In this document: in pieces, positions 25,872-35,619 of the stretch
Layout: the number at the start of each line of letters is the position of its first letter
How positions within the stretch are numbered: position 1 is the first letter of the stretch
DNA from: JAMXLO01 sp963818775
Lineage (GTDB): Bacteria; Pseudomonadota; Alphaproteobacteria; Acetobacterales; Acetobacteraceae
Assembly: GCA_963818775.1 (NCBI GenBank)
Contig: CAWFUF010000030.1
Coordinates: forward strand, 22,595 to 86,594
Direction: 5' to 3'
DNA length: 64,000 nucleotides
Translations under genes and position numbers: made by a program
Notes under the pieces: generated by a model
Told to the model about the DNA's origin: nothing
Databases searched by the model: none
What the model saw: only the letters and a program-made list of their open reading frames with translations

Positions 25872-27011
25872 TCAAATGCCGGTGTCGGCCTCGTCCTCGT
25901 TGAGCACGGGCAGATGCAGACGAAATTCCGTGCGCCCAGGACGGCTGTCCACCTCGATCAGCCCACCGTGATCGCCAACGATCTTGGCCACCAGAGCCAA
26001 GCCAAGTCCGCTACCGGAGGGCTTCGATGTCACGAATGGATCGAACAGGTGCGGACGGATATCCTCCGGAATACCCGGCCCATTATCGCGGACGACAACC
26101 AACAACGGCACGTCGAGCCGCGTCGTGGTGCCAGGCACCGTAAGGCGCATGCCATGCTGGAACCCGGTCATCAGGGTTATCTCTGGATTGGCCTGCGCTT
26201 CCTGGGTTGTCGCCTCGGCGGCGTTCTTCACCAGATTGAGAATCACCTGCACGAGCTGGTCGCGATTGCCCCAGACCGGTGGCAAGGACGGGTCGTAGAT
26301 TTCCTGGAACCGCACATGCGGGGCAAAACCGGATTGCGCGAGCTTGCGCACGTGCTCGAGGATGCGATGGATGTTCACCGCGGTGCGCGTGATCGGTTTC
26401 TCGCCGAAGATCTCCATCCGATCGACCAGCGCCCGTATGCGATCCGCCTCATCGCGAATCAGAACCGCCAGCTCACGGTCCTGGGCATCGACGCTGATTT
26501 CCAGCAATTGTGCCGCGCCGCGAATGCCTGAGAGCGGGTTCTTCACCTCGTGCGCAAGGATCGCCGCCATGCCGGTAACGCTACGCGCTGCCCCGCGGAA
26601 GGCGAGTTGGCGGTCCAGCGCGCGGGCGGCGGACGCGTCTTGCAGGACCAGCAGCACCGCACCCGGCTCCTCAGGCAGCGGTGATCCCTGGACTGTCATG
26701 CCCTGCTTGTTCAGCCGCGGGCTGTCGACCGACAGATCGTGGTCCGACACGGTCGCATCGCTGTTGCGCACCTGATCGACCAACAGGAATAGAGGATTGT
26801 CCTCCGGCACCAGATCGCGCAGGCGAAGCTGCGACAGGCCTGAGGCGGAGATGCCGAGGAACTGTTCGGCTGCGTGGTTGACGTAGCGGAACCGATTGTC
26901 GGTGTCGAGCAGCACCACGGGTACTGGCAGGGCGCTCATGATGTGAGCGATGTCGGGCGCCCGACGGCGTTCCCGCAGCGCCAGCGCGGCGCGAGTGACG
27001 GGATTGATCAC
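25872..27011 (-). CDS. ntrB: NtrB nitrogen sensor kinase
   Basis: A 379-residue cytosolic kinase without membrane segments. A PAS domain (~20-120) precedes HisKA AAILAHEVKNPLSGIRGAAQL with the phospho-His, and HATPase motifs LNLVKNAAEA, VVRDNGPGIPEDIRPHLFDPF and GSGLGLALVAK. It phosphorylates NtrC under nitrogen limitation, normally controlled by a PII protein not in this window. The start overlaps the dusB stop (ATGA). Confidence 0.95.
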   Translation of the reverse strand: MINPVTRAALALRERRRAPDIAHIMSALPVPVVLLDTDNRFRYVNHAAEQFLGISASGLSQLRLRDLVPEDNPLFLLVDQVRNSDATVSDHDLSVDSPRLNKQGMTVQGSPLPEEPGAVLLVLQDASAARALDRQLAFRGAARSVTGMAAILAHEVKNPLSGIRGAAQLLEISVDAQDRELAVLIRDEADRIRALVDRMEIFGEKPITRTAVNIHRILEHVRKLAQSGFAPHVRFQEIYDPSLPPVWGNRDQLVQVILNLVKNAAEATTQEAQANPEITLMTGFQHGMRLTVPGTTTRLDVPLLVVVRDNGPGIPEDIRPHLFDPFVTSKPSGSGLGLALVAKIVGDHGGLIEVDSRPGRTEFRLHLPVLNEDEADTGI

Positions 27012-28090
27012 GCGGCCTCCGCCATCATCTCGTCGCGGCGCGGCGAAGCGCGGGCCACGCCACGGGCGATCAGCCGGTCGTAGAATGCATCGATCTGGCG
27101 GATGACCGCGTCGGCGTCCGACAGCCGGTTGATTGCGGCGCGAAATTCAGCCGAACCAGGCAATCCGCGCGAGTACCACGATAGGTGCTTGCGCGCCAGG
27201 CGCACGCCGGCTTGGCTGCCGAAACGGTCGAGGATAGCGCTGTAATGGGTCATCACCACAGCTTTCTGCCGCAGCAAAGGCGGCTCGGGCAATCGCGAGC
27301 CCATGCGCAGAAAGTGCACAACCTGGGCGATGAACCACGGCCGGCCATAGCAGCCGCGGCCGATCATCAGTCCATCCGCGGCAGAACGGCGAAGCGCTTC
27401 CGCGGCATCCTCCTCAGTCACGATGTCGCCGTTGGCGATCACCGGGATGTCCACTGCCTGCTTGACCCGGCCAATGAAATCCCAGTCGGCTGAGCCGGCA
27501 TAGAACTGCTGGCGGGTACGGCCATGCACGGTGATCATGCGGATGCCGCACTCCTGGGCAATGCGGCCCATGCGCGGCGCGTTCAGATTGGCGTGGTCCC
27601 AGCCCATACGCATCTTCAGCGTCACCGGCACGGGCACGGCGCGAGCTGTGGCCTCAAGGATCGCCGCGGCGGCCGTCTCGTCGCGCATCAGCGCGGAGCC
27701 GGCCTGCTGCCCTACCGCCACCTTCTTCACCGGGCATCCGAAATTGATGTCGATCAGGTCGGCGCCGCGGTCCACTGCCCGTCTCGCCGCCTCGGCCATC
27801 GCCGCGGGCTCGCAACCGGCCAGCTGCACCGCGCTGATGCCGCCGCAGCCATCCACCTCCGCCATCGCCAGTGTCTTTTCGTTCTCGCGGATCATCGCCC
27901 AGGAGGCGATCATCTCGGACACCACCATGCCGGCACCGAGTTGCTTGGCGAGGTGGCGAAATGGCAGATCAGTGACACCGGACATCGGCGCAAGGATCAC
28001 CGGCGTGTCGATTCGCACGCCATTGCCGAGGTCAATCGGTGGCAGTCCGCAGGCCGAGAGTGTGGTTTGGCTATGACACTTGCCCATCAA
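27008..28090 (-). CDS. dusB: tRNA-dihydrouridine synthase DusB (NifR3)
   Basis: A 360-residue flavoenzyme. It has PVILAPMSGVTDLPFR, the catalytic Cys in NFGCPVKKV, HGRTRQQFY and an IPVIANGDI FMN-binding stretch. It reduces uridines in tRNA. It is the promoter-proximal gene of the alphaproteobacterial ntr operon, formerly nifR3. Two adjacent ATGs (28090, 28087) are possible. An ISAzo13 relic abuts its 5' end, so the operon promoter may lie within or be altered by the relic. Confidence 0.94.
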   Translation of the reverse strand: MMGKCHSQTTLSACGLPPIDLGNGVRIDTPVILAPMSGVTDLPFRHLAKQLGAGMVVSEMIASWAMIRENEKTLAMAEVDGCGGISAVQLAGCEPAAMAEAARRAVDRGADLIDINFGCPVKKVAVGQQAGSALMRDETAAAAILEATARAVPVPVTLKMRMGWDHANLNAPRMGRIAQECGIRMITVHGRTRQQFYAGSADWDFIGRVKQAVDIPVIANGDIVTEEDAAEALRRSAADGLMIGRGCYGRPWFIAQVVHFLRMGSRLPEPPLLRQKAVVMTHYSAILDRFGSQAGVRLARKHLSWYSRGLPGSAEFRAAINRLSDADAVIRQIDAFYDRLIARGVARASPRRDEMMAEAA

Positions 28091-28830
28091 TTGGGCAAAT
28101 TACAGACACGCCTGCCAGGATGCAATGCGAAAGCTGCTCGAGCGATCGCAGCCGAACCTGATGTGACGTATCGGTCAGAGCAGGGCGGCGTGACAGCGGT
28201 GCCAGATGCAACCGGAATTGCCCGCAGCACCATTGGTCGCGCCTTTGGCAGACCCACTCGCGGGAGGCGCAGCCAATTCGAACGAAGGAGGACCCCGCAG
28301 AGCAAGGGAGCCCGGTAGAAAGAGAGGCGGCGGAGACCCAGCAGGTGTCCGGCAACCGCGCTCGTCGTGCCGGCGGTGAAGGCAAGCCGGCGATTGAGAC
28401 ACAGCCTGGCCTTTTGGCAGCCTCGAACAACCTCGTGCAGTCCTCGATCTGTGGCGCCCCGGAGGACGACGGGACGATGCCCGGCGGCCTTGCTGTGGGT
28501 TAGCAAGAGCCAGCGCAATCTGTCTGTGGCGCTCGCTGAGAAGGCTCGTGGCAGGTCCGAACCTGCTTGGTCGCCTGCTGCGCCGCGACTGCTTCAGCCT
28601 GCAGGCCAAAAGCAAGACGCGCGAAGCCACCCGCCACCCCGGCAGCAGCAAGTGGAATCGTTGCGCACCGCCTATTGGTCTTCATCACACGGAACTGGCG
28701 TGGCAAATCATTACTGACCCATCAGGCGGCCCCATTACGGCGAATGCCGGTGCGACCGCGAGTGTCTCTGCAACGACGGTGACAATCTCTGGCCCCACCG
28801 CAAAGCCTCGAAGAACGGGCAAAGCATCGC
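28071..28830 (+). pseudogene. ISAzo13-family transposase relic
   Basis: Pieces of an ISAzo13-type transposase appear on the plus strand in changing frames and in the correct order. GGVTAVPDATGIARSTIGR lies near 28185-28245, KPAIETQPGLLAA near 28385-28425, LLWVSKSQRNLSVALAEK near 28490-28545 and VGRLLRRDCFSLQAKSKTRE near 28570-28630. LVFITRNWRGKSLLTHQ lies near 28675-28730. The stretch that would carry most of the DDE core is deleted and several frameshifts separate the rest. It is inactive. No terminal repeats were recognised. Confidence 0.8.
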
Positions 28831-28924
28831 GAACAGTGCGTCGGTGAGCTCGATTGCGCGACATTCGATATATGCAATCTTGCGCGACCGTCGTATTACA
28901 GAACGCTCGTGTGAGGATCGCGCA

Positions 28925-30076
28925 TTGAGACGAACATTATTTGTCCTTGGGATGGTTCTCAGCGTACTGGGGCTGGTCCTGGGTCCTTCATCCGAGGCGC
29001 AAACCGCCGGCGCGCCAACTGACCAGCAGACAACGCAGGTACCGCGCAAAGCACTCGAATCGCAGGCGGTCGAGCGGCTCAATGCATGGACTGTCGGACT
29101 TGCCGGCGGTCAGCTCGAAGGCGCCCCTATCCGCTTCGCGACCGAGATCGCGCGTGTCGTGGACGACGGCGACAACCTGCACGTGCTACCCATCGTCACC
29201 CGCGGGCCTGTAGAGAACGTCGAAGCACTCCTCTATCTGAAGGGCGTCGACGCCGCGGTCATCAACTCCGATGCCTTGGACCAGTTCAAGACGCTGGTTC
29301 CAAATATCCGGCAGCGGATCACCTACATCCTCAGCCTGTTTCCGTCCGAACTGCACATCTTCGTCCGCCCGGAGATCAAGTCCCTGAACGATCTCAGGGG
29401 CAAGAAGGTCAACTTCAACACCCCCGGCACAGCGGCGGCCTATTCTGGTCCGCTGATTTTCGAACGGCTGAAACTGGACGTCGAAAAAACCTTCATCCCC
29501 CACCAGGTCGCGCTGCAGCAGATGCGATCAGGACAGGGTGACATGGCAGCGGTCGTGTTCGTCACCTCCAAGCCGATCGACGTGTTTCTGCACTCGAAGT
29601 GGGATCCCGGGTTCAAGTTCCTGCCGGTCCACTTCGAGGATTTCGGGTTCTACCTGCCGTCCACCCTGACCTCGAACGATTATCCCGACATCATTCCGCA
29701 GGGCCAAGAAGTGGAAACGATCGCAGTGCCGACAATCCTGGCGGCATTTAACTGGCCAAAAGGGTCAGACCGCTACAAGCGGGTTGCTCGATTGACCGAC
29801 TACCTGTTCAGTCGGCTGGGTACGCTACAGGAGCCGGGATTTCATCCCAAGTGGAAGGATGTCAATCTCAACGCCAAGGTGCCCGGGCTCGAACGCTTCC
29901 CCGCAGCCCAGGAATGGCTTGACAGTGCCGCAGCGACAAAGCCGGCCGCGGCGTCCTCAGACAAGTCCGCCAGCGCTACATCACCCCAACCCGGGACCGC
30001 CGTGGGTCCGCCTACGCCAGAGCAGGTGCGGTTGTTCCAGGAATTCCTGGACTGGCGACGTCAGCATGCCAGGTGA
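28925..30076 (+). CDS. TAXI-family TRAP-type solute-binding protein
   Basis: A secreted ~383-residue protein. A signal peptide (LRRTLFVLGMVLSVLGLVLG...SEAQ) is followed by a TAXI-like fold: LPIVTRGPVENVEALLYLKGVDAAVIN, LNDLRGKKVNFNTPGTAAAY and VALQQMRSGQGDMAAVVF. A low-complexity Ala/Ser/Pro tail (~345-360) precedes a C-terminal helix (EQVRLFQEFLDWRRQHAR). No TRAP membrane subunits are adjacent, so it may be an orphan receptor. The start is uncertain: TTG at 28925 with GAGG upstream, or ATG at 28952. Confidence 0.75.
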   Translation: MRRTLFVLGMVLSVLGLVLGPSSEAQTAGAPTDQQTTQVPRKALESQAVERLNAWTVGLAGGQLEGAPIRFATEIARVVDDGDNLHVLPIVTRGPVENVEALLYLKGVDAAVINSDALDQFKTLVPNIRQRITYILSLFPSELHIFVRPEIKSLNDLRGKKVNFNTPGTAAAYSGPLIFERLKLDVEKTFIPHQVALQQMRSGQGDMAAVVFVTSKPIDVFLHSKWDPGFKFLPVHFEDFGFYLPSTLTSNDYPDIIPQGQEVETIAVPTILAAFNWPKGSDRYKRVARLTDYLFSRLGTLQEPGFHPKWKDVNLNAKVPGLERFPAAQEWLDSAAATKPAAASSDKSASATSPQPGTAVGPPTPEQVRLFQEFLDWRRQHAR

Positions 30077-30118
30077 CGTCGCTCTAACAGTGAACAGTCC
30101 CAGTTCGGAGGAAATCAA

Positions 30119-30607
30119 ATGCACTTACTGAAGACCGCGGCGCTAGGCGGTATCGGCCTGGTCATGATCGCGACAATGCCGGCGTTTGCGGAAAGCCAAA
30201 GCAAAATAGCGCCCACCGTGGCGTACTCGACTATGCACAGGACCCATAGGGTGGTCATCCAGGTGACCCAGAACGACCCCGCCGTCATGAACATGGCGCT
30301 CAACAACGGCGAGAACCTCGTCAAGTACTATCAGGACAAGGGCGAAAAGATCGAGATCGAGTTCGTCGCCTACGGCGCCGGCTTGAACATGGTCCGTAGC
30401 GACACCTCACCGGTGAAGGAACGTCTTGCGGCCATCAGCAGCAGCATGAAAAACGTAACCTTCACGGGTTGCGGCAATACGCTCGCCACTCAATCCAAGC
30501 AGGAGAACAAGAACATTACTCTTCTCCCAGAGACGCACCTTGTTCCGGCGGGAATTGCCCGCATCGTCGAACTTGAGGAACAGGGCTGGACCTACGTGCG
30601 TCCGTAG
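30119..30607 (+). CDS. Secreted DsrE-like protein
   Basis: A 162-residue protein with a signal peptide (MHLLKTAALGGIGLVMIATMPAFA) and a DsrE/F-like fold. The family elements are HRVVIQVTQNDPAVMNMALNN, IEIEFVAYGAGLNMV, a single central Cys in FTGCGNTL, and the C-terminal VPAGIARIVELEEQGWTYVRP. Periplasmic DsrE-like proteins are of unclear function; the conserved Cys suggests sulfur or thiol chemistry. An excellent ribosome site (GGAGGAAATCAA) is present. It follows the TAXI gene by 42 nt, so they are likely co-transcribed. Confidence 0.82.
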   Translation: MHLLKTAALGGIGLVMIATMPAFAESQSKIAPTVAYSTMHRTHRVVIQVTQNDPAVMNMALNNGENLVKYYQDKGEKIEIEFVAYGAGLNMVRSDTSPVKERLAAISSSMKNVTFTGCGNTLATQSKQENKNITLLPETHLVPAGIARIVELEEQGWTYVRP

Positions 30608-30922
30608 GTGGCGCCGTTCGCGCGCGGCCTGGTTCCAACGGTCTACCGGGCCAGAGCGGCAGCCTTCGCCTTCGTCTCGATATCATATCTCGTCATACCA
30701 TGTCTCGCTGTTGCACAGCCCGCAAGTGGCTGTGCTGCCTGCGTGGACACTGCCGGCTGCACCGCAAAGCGCGAGTCGTGTGTTGCAGAATGCCGCGCAC
30801 AACTTTTCAGTATAGATCCAAGACGATCCGCATGCGTTGCAGACTGCTCGAACAAAGCGGCCCAATGCAATCGGATTGCGGCCAACGGCTGCGCTGCACA
30901 GAATCTATGCAAACAGAAGTAA
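30608..30922 (+). CDS. Small cysteine-rich secreted protein, unknown function
   Basis: Starts with GTG immediately after the DsrE-like stop and encodes 104 residues. A hydrophobic signal (AAFAFVSISYLVIPCLAVAQ) is followed by a mature ~68-residue domain with ten Cys (GCAAC, GC, SC, EC, AC, DC, QC, GC, LC). The even number and spacing suggest disulfides or metal binding in the periplasm. No family was recognised. It ends 17 nt from the convergent end of the beta-barrel gene. The reading frame could be spurious, but the Cys pattern argues for a real product. Confidence 0.55.
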   Translation: MAPFARGLVPTVYRARAAAFAFVSISYLVIPCLAVAQPASGCAACVDTAGCTAKRESCVAECRAQLFSIDPRRSACVADCSNKAAQCNRIAANGCAAQNLCKQK

Positions 30923-30939
30923 AGAGCGGCAAATACAGA

Positions 30940-32325
30940 TCAGAAGCGGAACGGAACAGAAATAAGCGCCGTGAAATCGGGCGTATCACGCGTCAGGCCG
31001 ACCAGTAAGGCTGCATCCAGGAAGATTTTCGGCGTGATGACGCTCCCGACACCGATCTCCAGGTTCGAAATTGTCTGACCTGAGCCTGGTTCGCTGAAAC
31101 CTCCGACAGTATCTTTCTGTTGGAACGTCGTCAGCCAGCCGACACGCAGCGAAGTGTCCGGGCTGGCCGCCAGGATCGCTTCGACGCGGAAGAAGTACTG
31201 ATCACCCAGGGTCTGCTGTATGCCGGAGATCGTGGATGGGAAGCTGTGTGTGTATTGCAAGCCGCCCAGGAACACCAGCGGGTCCTGCCGCTTCAGTGCC
31301 GTCACGCCGGCGCCGAGTGAGTTGAAGCCGCTACCAGTACCCACCGCGAACGGGAAGGTGGATAACTGCCGCTGCGACAGACTGGTACTGCCGGTGGCCG
31401 CCGTGTAGTTCAGGTTCACCAGCAGATCCGGAATCCAGCCCTTTTCGTGCAACACCTGCTTCTGCAGCGTCAACGAGACATCGCCAAGGCCGCCTCGATT
31501 GCTGCTGAATGTGTTGGTCCCTCCAAATGTCGCCGTGCCATAGTCGAGATCAAAGGGAACGCGGAAGCCGACCTGGGTTTCCCACGGCAGGCCGATCCGG
31601 AATCCGAAGCCCCATTCCAGCAGGTCCCTGTGGGACTGCTGCCGGACAATGCTTCCGTTGTTTAAGAATGCGAGCTGATCCTCGCTCTGATAGCCAAAGC
31701 TGAAATCCGGGACGAGTTGAAAAACGTAAGGCGGCAGTAGTTGGCCGCCCCTATCAACGAGTGTGTTTTCCAACGCTCTGGCGATCATCGCATCCTCCGG
31801 CTCCTCCGGAGTCGTCGTGGCCGGGGTGCCTGCAGCCGGAGAAATGAGCGGCTGCACTGGTGTCCGGCCAGGAGGTGGCGGAGGCGGCGTCGCCACCTGC
31901 GCAGATTGCGACTCTGCGGCTGGAGGCGGGGCAGAAGCAGGCTGCTCGCCATGCTGGACGCGAGCGTGCGCCGAGGCGAGCTTGGCTTTCACCTCCTTCT
32001 CAAGTGCATCCATGCGCCTGAGAAGCTGCTGGATTTGCGCATCTCGCTGTTGAATTTCCTGCTGCAGTTCCTCGGTTGTCGGTTGCTGCGCAGCGGCTGA
32101 ATTGCTATCGACCAGTCCGGTAGCGAAGATGCCTGCGAAGCCCACTCGTGCCAGAAGTGCCAATGATTGCACGGGTTTCCTGCCACTTCCCCATAAATGA
32201 GTTGTCGGAAGGGCAGGCAGACCCGGATGGTTGATTCGTCGCCGCCCCAGCGAATCCGGAAAGTCTCGGCCATGACACAAGCTCGGACCCAGGACTCTCC
32301 CCGCGTTCTTCCGTTTAGCGTTCAT
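30940..32325 (-). CDS. FapF-like outer-membrane beta-barrel secretion pore
   Basis: A 461-residue protein with the layout of the Pseudomonas amyloid exporter FapF. A hydrophobic export segment (~52-78) is followed by a coiled coil (EELQQEIQQRDAQIQQLL...EKEVKAKL, ~84-116), a Pro-rich linker (~126-175), a short plug-like helix (DAMIARALENTLV) and a ~265-residue beta-barrel ending in aromatic FTALISVPFRF. The start is uncertain: ATG 32325 overlaps the upstream stop (ATGA) but puts ~50 polar residues before the signal; GTG 32172 or TTG 32196 would give a normal signal peptide. It should form the trimeric outer-membrane channel for the Asn-Gly repeat proteins. Confidence 0.75.
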   Translation of the reverse strand: MNAKRKNAGRVLGPSLCHGRDFPDSLGRRRINHPGLPALPTTHLWGSGRKPVQSLALLARVGFAGIFATGLVDSNSAAAQQPTTEELQQEIQQRDAQIQQLLRRMDALEKEVKAKLASAHARVQHGEQPASAPPPAAESQSAQVATPPPPPPGRTPVQPLISPAAGTPATTTPEEPEDAMIARALENTLVDRGGQLLPPYVFQLVPDFSFGYQSEDQLAFLNNGSIVRQQSHRDLLEWGFGFRIGLPWETQVGFRVPFDLDYGTATFGGTNTFSSNRGGLGDVSLTLQKQVLHEKGWIPDLLVNLNYTAATGSTSLSQRQLSTFPFAVGTGSGFNSLGAGVTALKRQDPLVFLGGLQYTHSFPSTISGIQQTLGDQYFFRVEAILAASPDTSLRVGWLTTFQQKDTVGGFSEPGSGQTISNLEIGVGSVITPKIFLDAALLVGLTRDTPDFTALISVPFRF

Positions 32326-32981
32326 GCTCCACCCGCCGGTGCAAGTGCCCGCAGAAGCGGTTCAGCGGAGCTGTCACCGAGAGCTATTGCTTGGCGGTAC
32401 CAAAGAGAGGCGGTTGTCGGATCGGGCTTCGTTCCGATGACGCCCATCCGCGCCAGAGCATTCGGGTCGAAGGTTCGGCCCACAGCAGTTGCCGCCTGGC
32501 CGCTTCCCGCCTGGGCTGCGCGTTCATAGAACAGCCGGGCGGCGCTGATGTCACCCCGCTCTATCAGGGCATCCGCCTGCTTTATTATCTCCGCCAGCAA
32601 CGCCGACGAAACGTGAGGAGCCGCGTGCTGGGAGGACATTGGGCCCGATGCCGACGAAGCGACCTGAGTGGCCGTGGATCTCGCCGTTTGCGGTTTCGTG
32701 TCTTGCGATGTCATCGTGGCCGAGACAGCCAAACGCTCTGCGCGACGCCCCGACACCTGCGCCATCCTTGCTTCCACGTCCCTTTCCAGAGCCACCGCAC
32801 GCGCTTCGGCCATGGCTTTGTCCGGGTCCGTTGAACGCCTCGTGCGCTCTCGAGTGACTCCCGCCGGCGCGTGATCAGCCAACAGGGACCCGAACTGCGG
32901 GTTTGTTGCGACCGGATAAGTTGGGGGTGCCATCCGGCGAGTGGCCATCCTGTGCAGTGTCGCTGACAGGGCCTGTTCCAA
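32322..32981 (-). CDS. TPR/Sel1-like protein of the Fap-like locus
   Basis: A 219-residue protein with a charged helical N-terminal half (AMAEARAVALERDVEARMAQ) and a C-terminal TPR/Sel1-like part (LIERGDISAARLFYERAAQAGSG, DPTTASLWYRQAIALGDSSAEPLL). It starts with TTG at 32981. The 27 nt between this TTG and the upstream peptidase stop are in the same frame and encode ATAEARAIA, resembling the later AMAEARAVA, so the N-terminus may once have been continuous with the peptidase. It overlaps the pore gene start. It may be a scaffold for assembly; function is unknown. Confidence 0.65.
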   Translation of the reverse strand: MEQALSATLHRMATRRMAPPTYPVATNPQFGSLLADHAPAGVTRERTRRSTDPDKAMAEARAVALERDVEARMAQVSGRRAERLAVSATMTSQDTKPQTARSTATQVASSASGPMSSQHAAPHVSSALLAEIIKQADALIERGDISAARLFYERAAQAGSGQAATAVGRTFDPNALARMGVIGTKPDPTTASLWYRQAIALGDSSAEPLLRALAPAGGA

Positions 32982-33008
32982 GGCGATGGCCCGGGCTTCG
33001 GCTGTTGC

Positions 33009-33947
33009 TCAATTCGGCGGAGCATCTTGGCGCTTATCAGCATCCGTGGTTCCTGCCGGCGATGCGATCGCGGCCACCACCAGTTTAGTGCCAGTTGCCG
33101 GTTGCGGCGCTCGTGCCTCAGTCGCCCCGGCGACGGTCTTTGTCCGGCCAGTTGGCACGACGGCAGCCTGGTTATTGTCAGGCAAGGCGCCGTTCGCGTT
33201 CGTGCTTCCTGGGCCAGCGGCGGTCTGCGCCAGCGGGTTGGAAGCCTCGGCAACCATCGTCTGTGCCTTGGCTGGCGGCTCATCCATCAGCTTCGCGACG
33301 ACGATCTTCCGCGCCGGCAATTCGAACGTTGTGCTGGATGCCCAGAAATCTGTCGCGTTGGCCTCGAGCCGATGAACCGGCTTGCCCCGATCGCGATTTA
33401 CCGCGAAGGCGACCCGGGACTCCCAGATATTCACGAAATAGGGGATCTGCATGGTGCGATTCCCCCAGGCGGGGTCGGCAAGCAGCACGCGGTCACCCTG
33501 GACGCCGCGAAACACGACGAAGTGGTTGTACCCGCGCAATACTACGGGAACGATCGCCGGGCCGGTCTCGACCAGGTCACGCAGGGTCATGTTGCCGTAG
33601 CCGTCTGCGGTGAAGCCGCGGCTCTCGGCGAAATGCTTCAGATCCAGCAATGAGAAACCGAGCTGCGCGCGAACACGATTCACGGTGGTGAAGTGCAGCA
33701 TCCCCGCTGCGACCTCGCGCTCAGTCACCTGATACCCCTGATCGTACGTGAGCAATGTCGCAAGGGCTGCCGCACCGCAACTGATGTCCCACTTCTGGAT
33801 CACCACGTCGTCCCGACGCTCTTCCAGCATGCTACGCACGACACGCGGGCTTGGATTGGGGGTGGGGTCGCACCCCGGAAGCGCGAGCAATGAGACGCAA
33901 ACCAGCAAGAGCTGGCGGCAGCCTCTGTTCATCGCGGAGCCTGTCAT
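33009..33947 (-). CDS. FapD-like C39 peptidase lipoprotein
   Basis: A 312-residue protein. Signal peptide with lipobox LPGC (Cys26), then a C39 cysteine-peptidase domain: oxyanion Gln51 and catalytic Cys57 in QKWDISCGAAALATLL, His142 in GYNHFVVF and Asp158 in LLADPAWG. A disordered Ala/Thr/Pro-rich tail covers the last ~90 residues. FapD of the Pseudomonas Fap system is also a C39-like protease without transporter domains. Its likely substrates are the divergent Asn-Gly repeat proteins with leader-like motifs ending in AG. The start is uncertain among 33968, 33947 and 33932. Confidence 0.82.
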   Translation of the reverse strand: MTGSAMNRGCRQLLLVCVSLLALPGCDPTPNPSPRVVRSMLEERRDDVVIQKWDISCGAAALATLLTYDQGYQVTEREVAAGMLHFTTVNRVRAQLGFSLLDLKHFAESRGFTADGYGNMTLRDLVETGPAIVPVVLRGYNHFVVFRGVQGDRVLLADPAWGNRTMQIPYFVNIWESRVAFAVNRDRGKPVHRLEANATDFWASSTTFELPARKIVVAKLMDEPPAKAQTMVAEASNPLAQTAAGPGSTNANGALPDNNQAAVVPTGRTKTVAGATEARAPQPATGTKLVVAAIASPAGTTDADKRQDAPPN

Positions 33948-34394
33948 GCGGATCGCCGTCCCTCCCACACCTGCCGGCCCGACGCGGCATCATCCCCATC
34001 GGGGCCGCGATCGGCCACTTGTACGAAAGGATTAGATGACAGTCGGCGGGCCCATGGTGCTTGCACGCCATGGATTGCTCACAAATCGCCGGGATTTCTG
34101 ATTGCGTGAGGCTGCGTCGGACGGAGCTCGGCAATCATGGCCCTAATGTGTCGTTCCGCATGCCTGCGAGTACTACTACTTAGGCCGAATAAGAATTGCG
34201 AACAGTCAGAATTACGCAACCGTTTTGACATTTGGCTCAGCGCCACCTCTACGGCTAATAGGCAATTTACGCGGCGCGCTCATTACACTTCACTCCCGCC
34301 GCGTTACGCCTATCACCGCGGACCCTGGGGCGTGCGATGCCAGCTTGGCGTAATGCACGGCGGCATGCCCACTTCATTGGAGGAATACTAAAAG
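33948..34394. promoter_or_regulatory. Divergent intergenic region of the Fap-like locus
   Basis: About 450 nt of lower-GC DNA separate the peptidase-TPR-pore operon (minus) from the repeat-protein genes (plus). It should hold promoters for both. A TTGACA at 34226-34231 could be a -35 element, but no convincing -10 follows. The ribosome site GGAGGAATACTAAAAG lies directly before 34395. An 84-codon frame at 34137-34391 has no protein-like character. Confidence 0.5.
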
Positions 34395-34742
<348 letters not shown>

Positions 34743-34753
34743 TCGCGGTCGGC

Positions 34754-34795
34754 GACCGCGGGGTCGTCTGCTCACTGGCAGACGACCCCGCGGTC
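34754..34795 (+). terminator. Perfect 18-bp hairpin between repeat genes 1 and 2
   Basis: Arms GACCGCGGGGTCGTCTGC (34754-34771) and its exact complement (34778-34795) enclose a 6-nt loop. There is no T-run, so it may attenuate or protect the upstream mRNA rather than fully terminate, setting the ratio of the first subunit to the later ones. Confidence 0.75.
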
Positions 34796-34914
34796 ACCTG
34801 TCCCATCTACTGCCAACGGCGCGGTCCTTGCGGTTCTGTCTGCGCCATATAATCCGCTGCTTCACCCGTATTGTGGGGCGTCAAAAACGAACACCGTCGA
34901 GGGGGATATCCACG

Positions 34915-35610
<696 letters not shown>

Positions 35611-35619
35611 ATGTTGGGG

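Noticed and set aside
28175..28651. Arg/Ser-rich 158-codon minus-strand frame
   Set aside because: It is the antisense of the ISAzo13 relic, whose transposase motifs read on the plus strand.
34137..34391. 84-codon plus-strand frame before the first repeat gene
   Set aside because: Composition is not protein-like, no ribosome site, and it occupies the expected divergent promoter region.
33948..34394. sigma70 promoter at TTGACA 34226
   Set aside because: No acceptable -10 element at 16-18 nt, so it was not listed as a promoter on its own.
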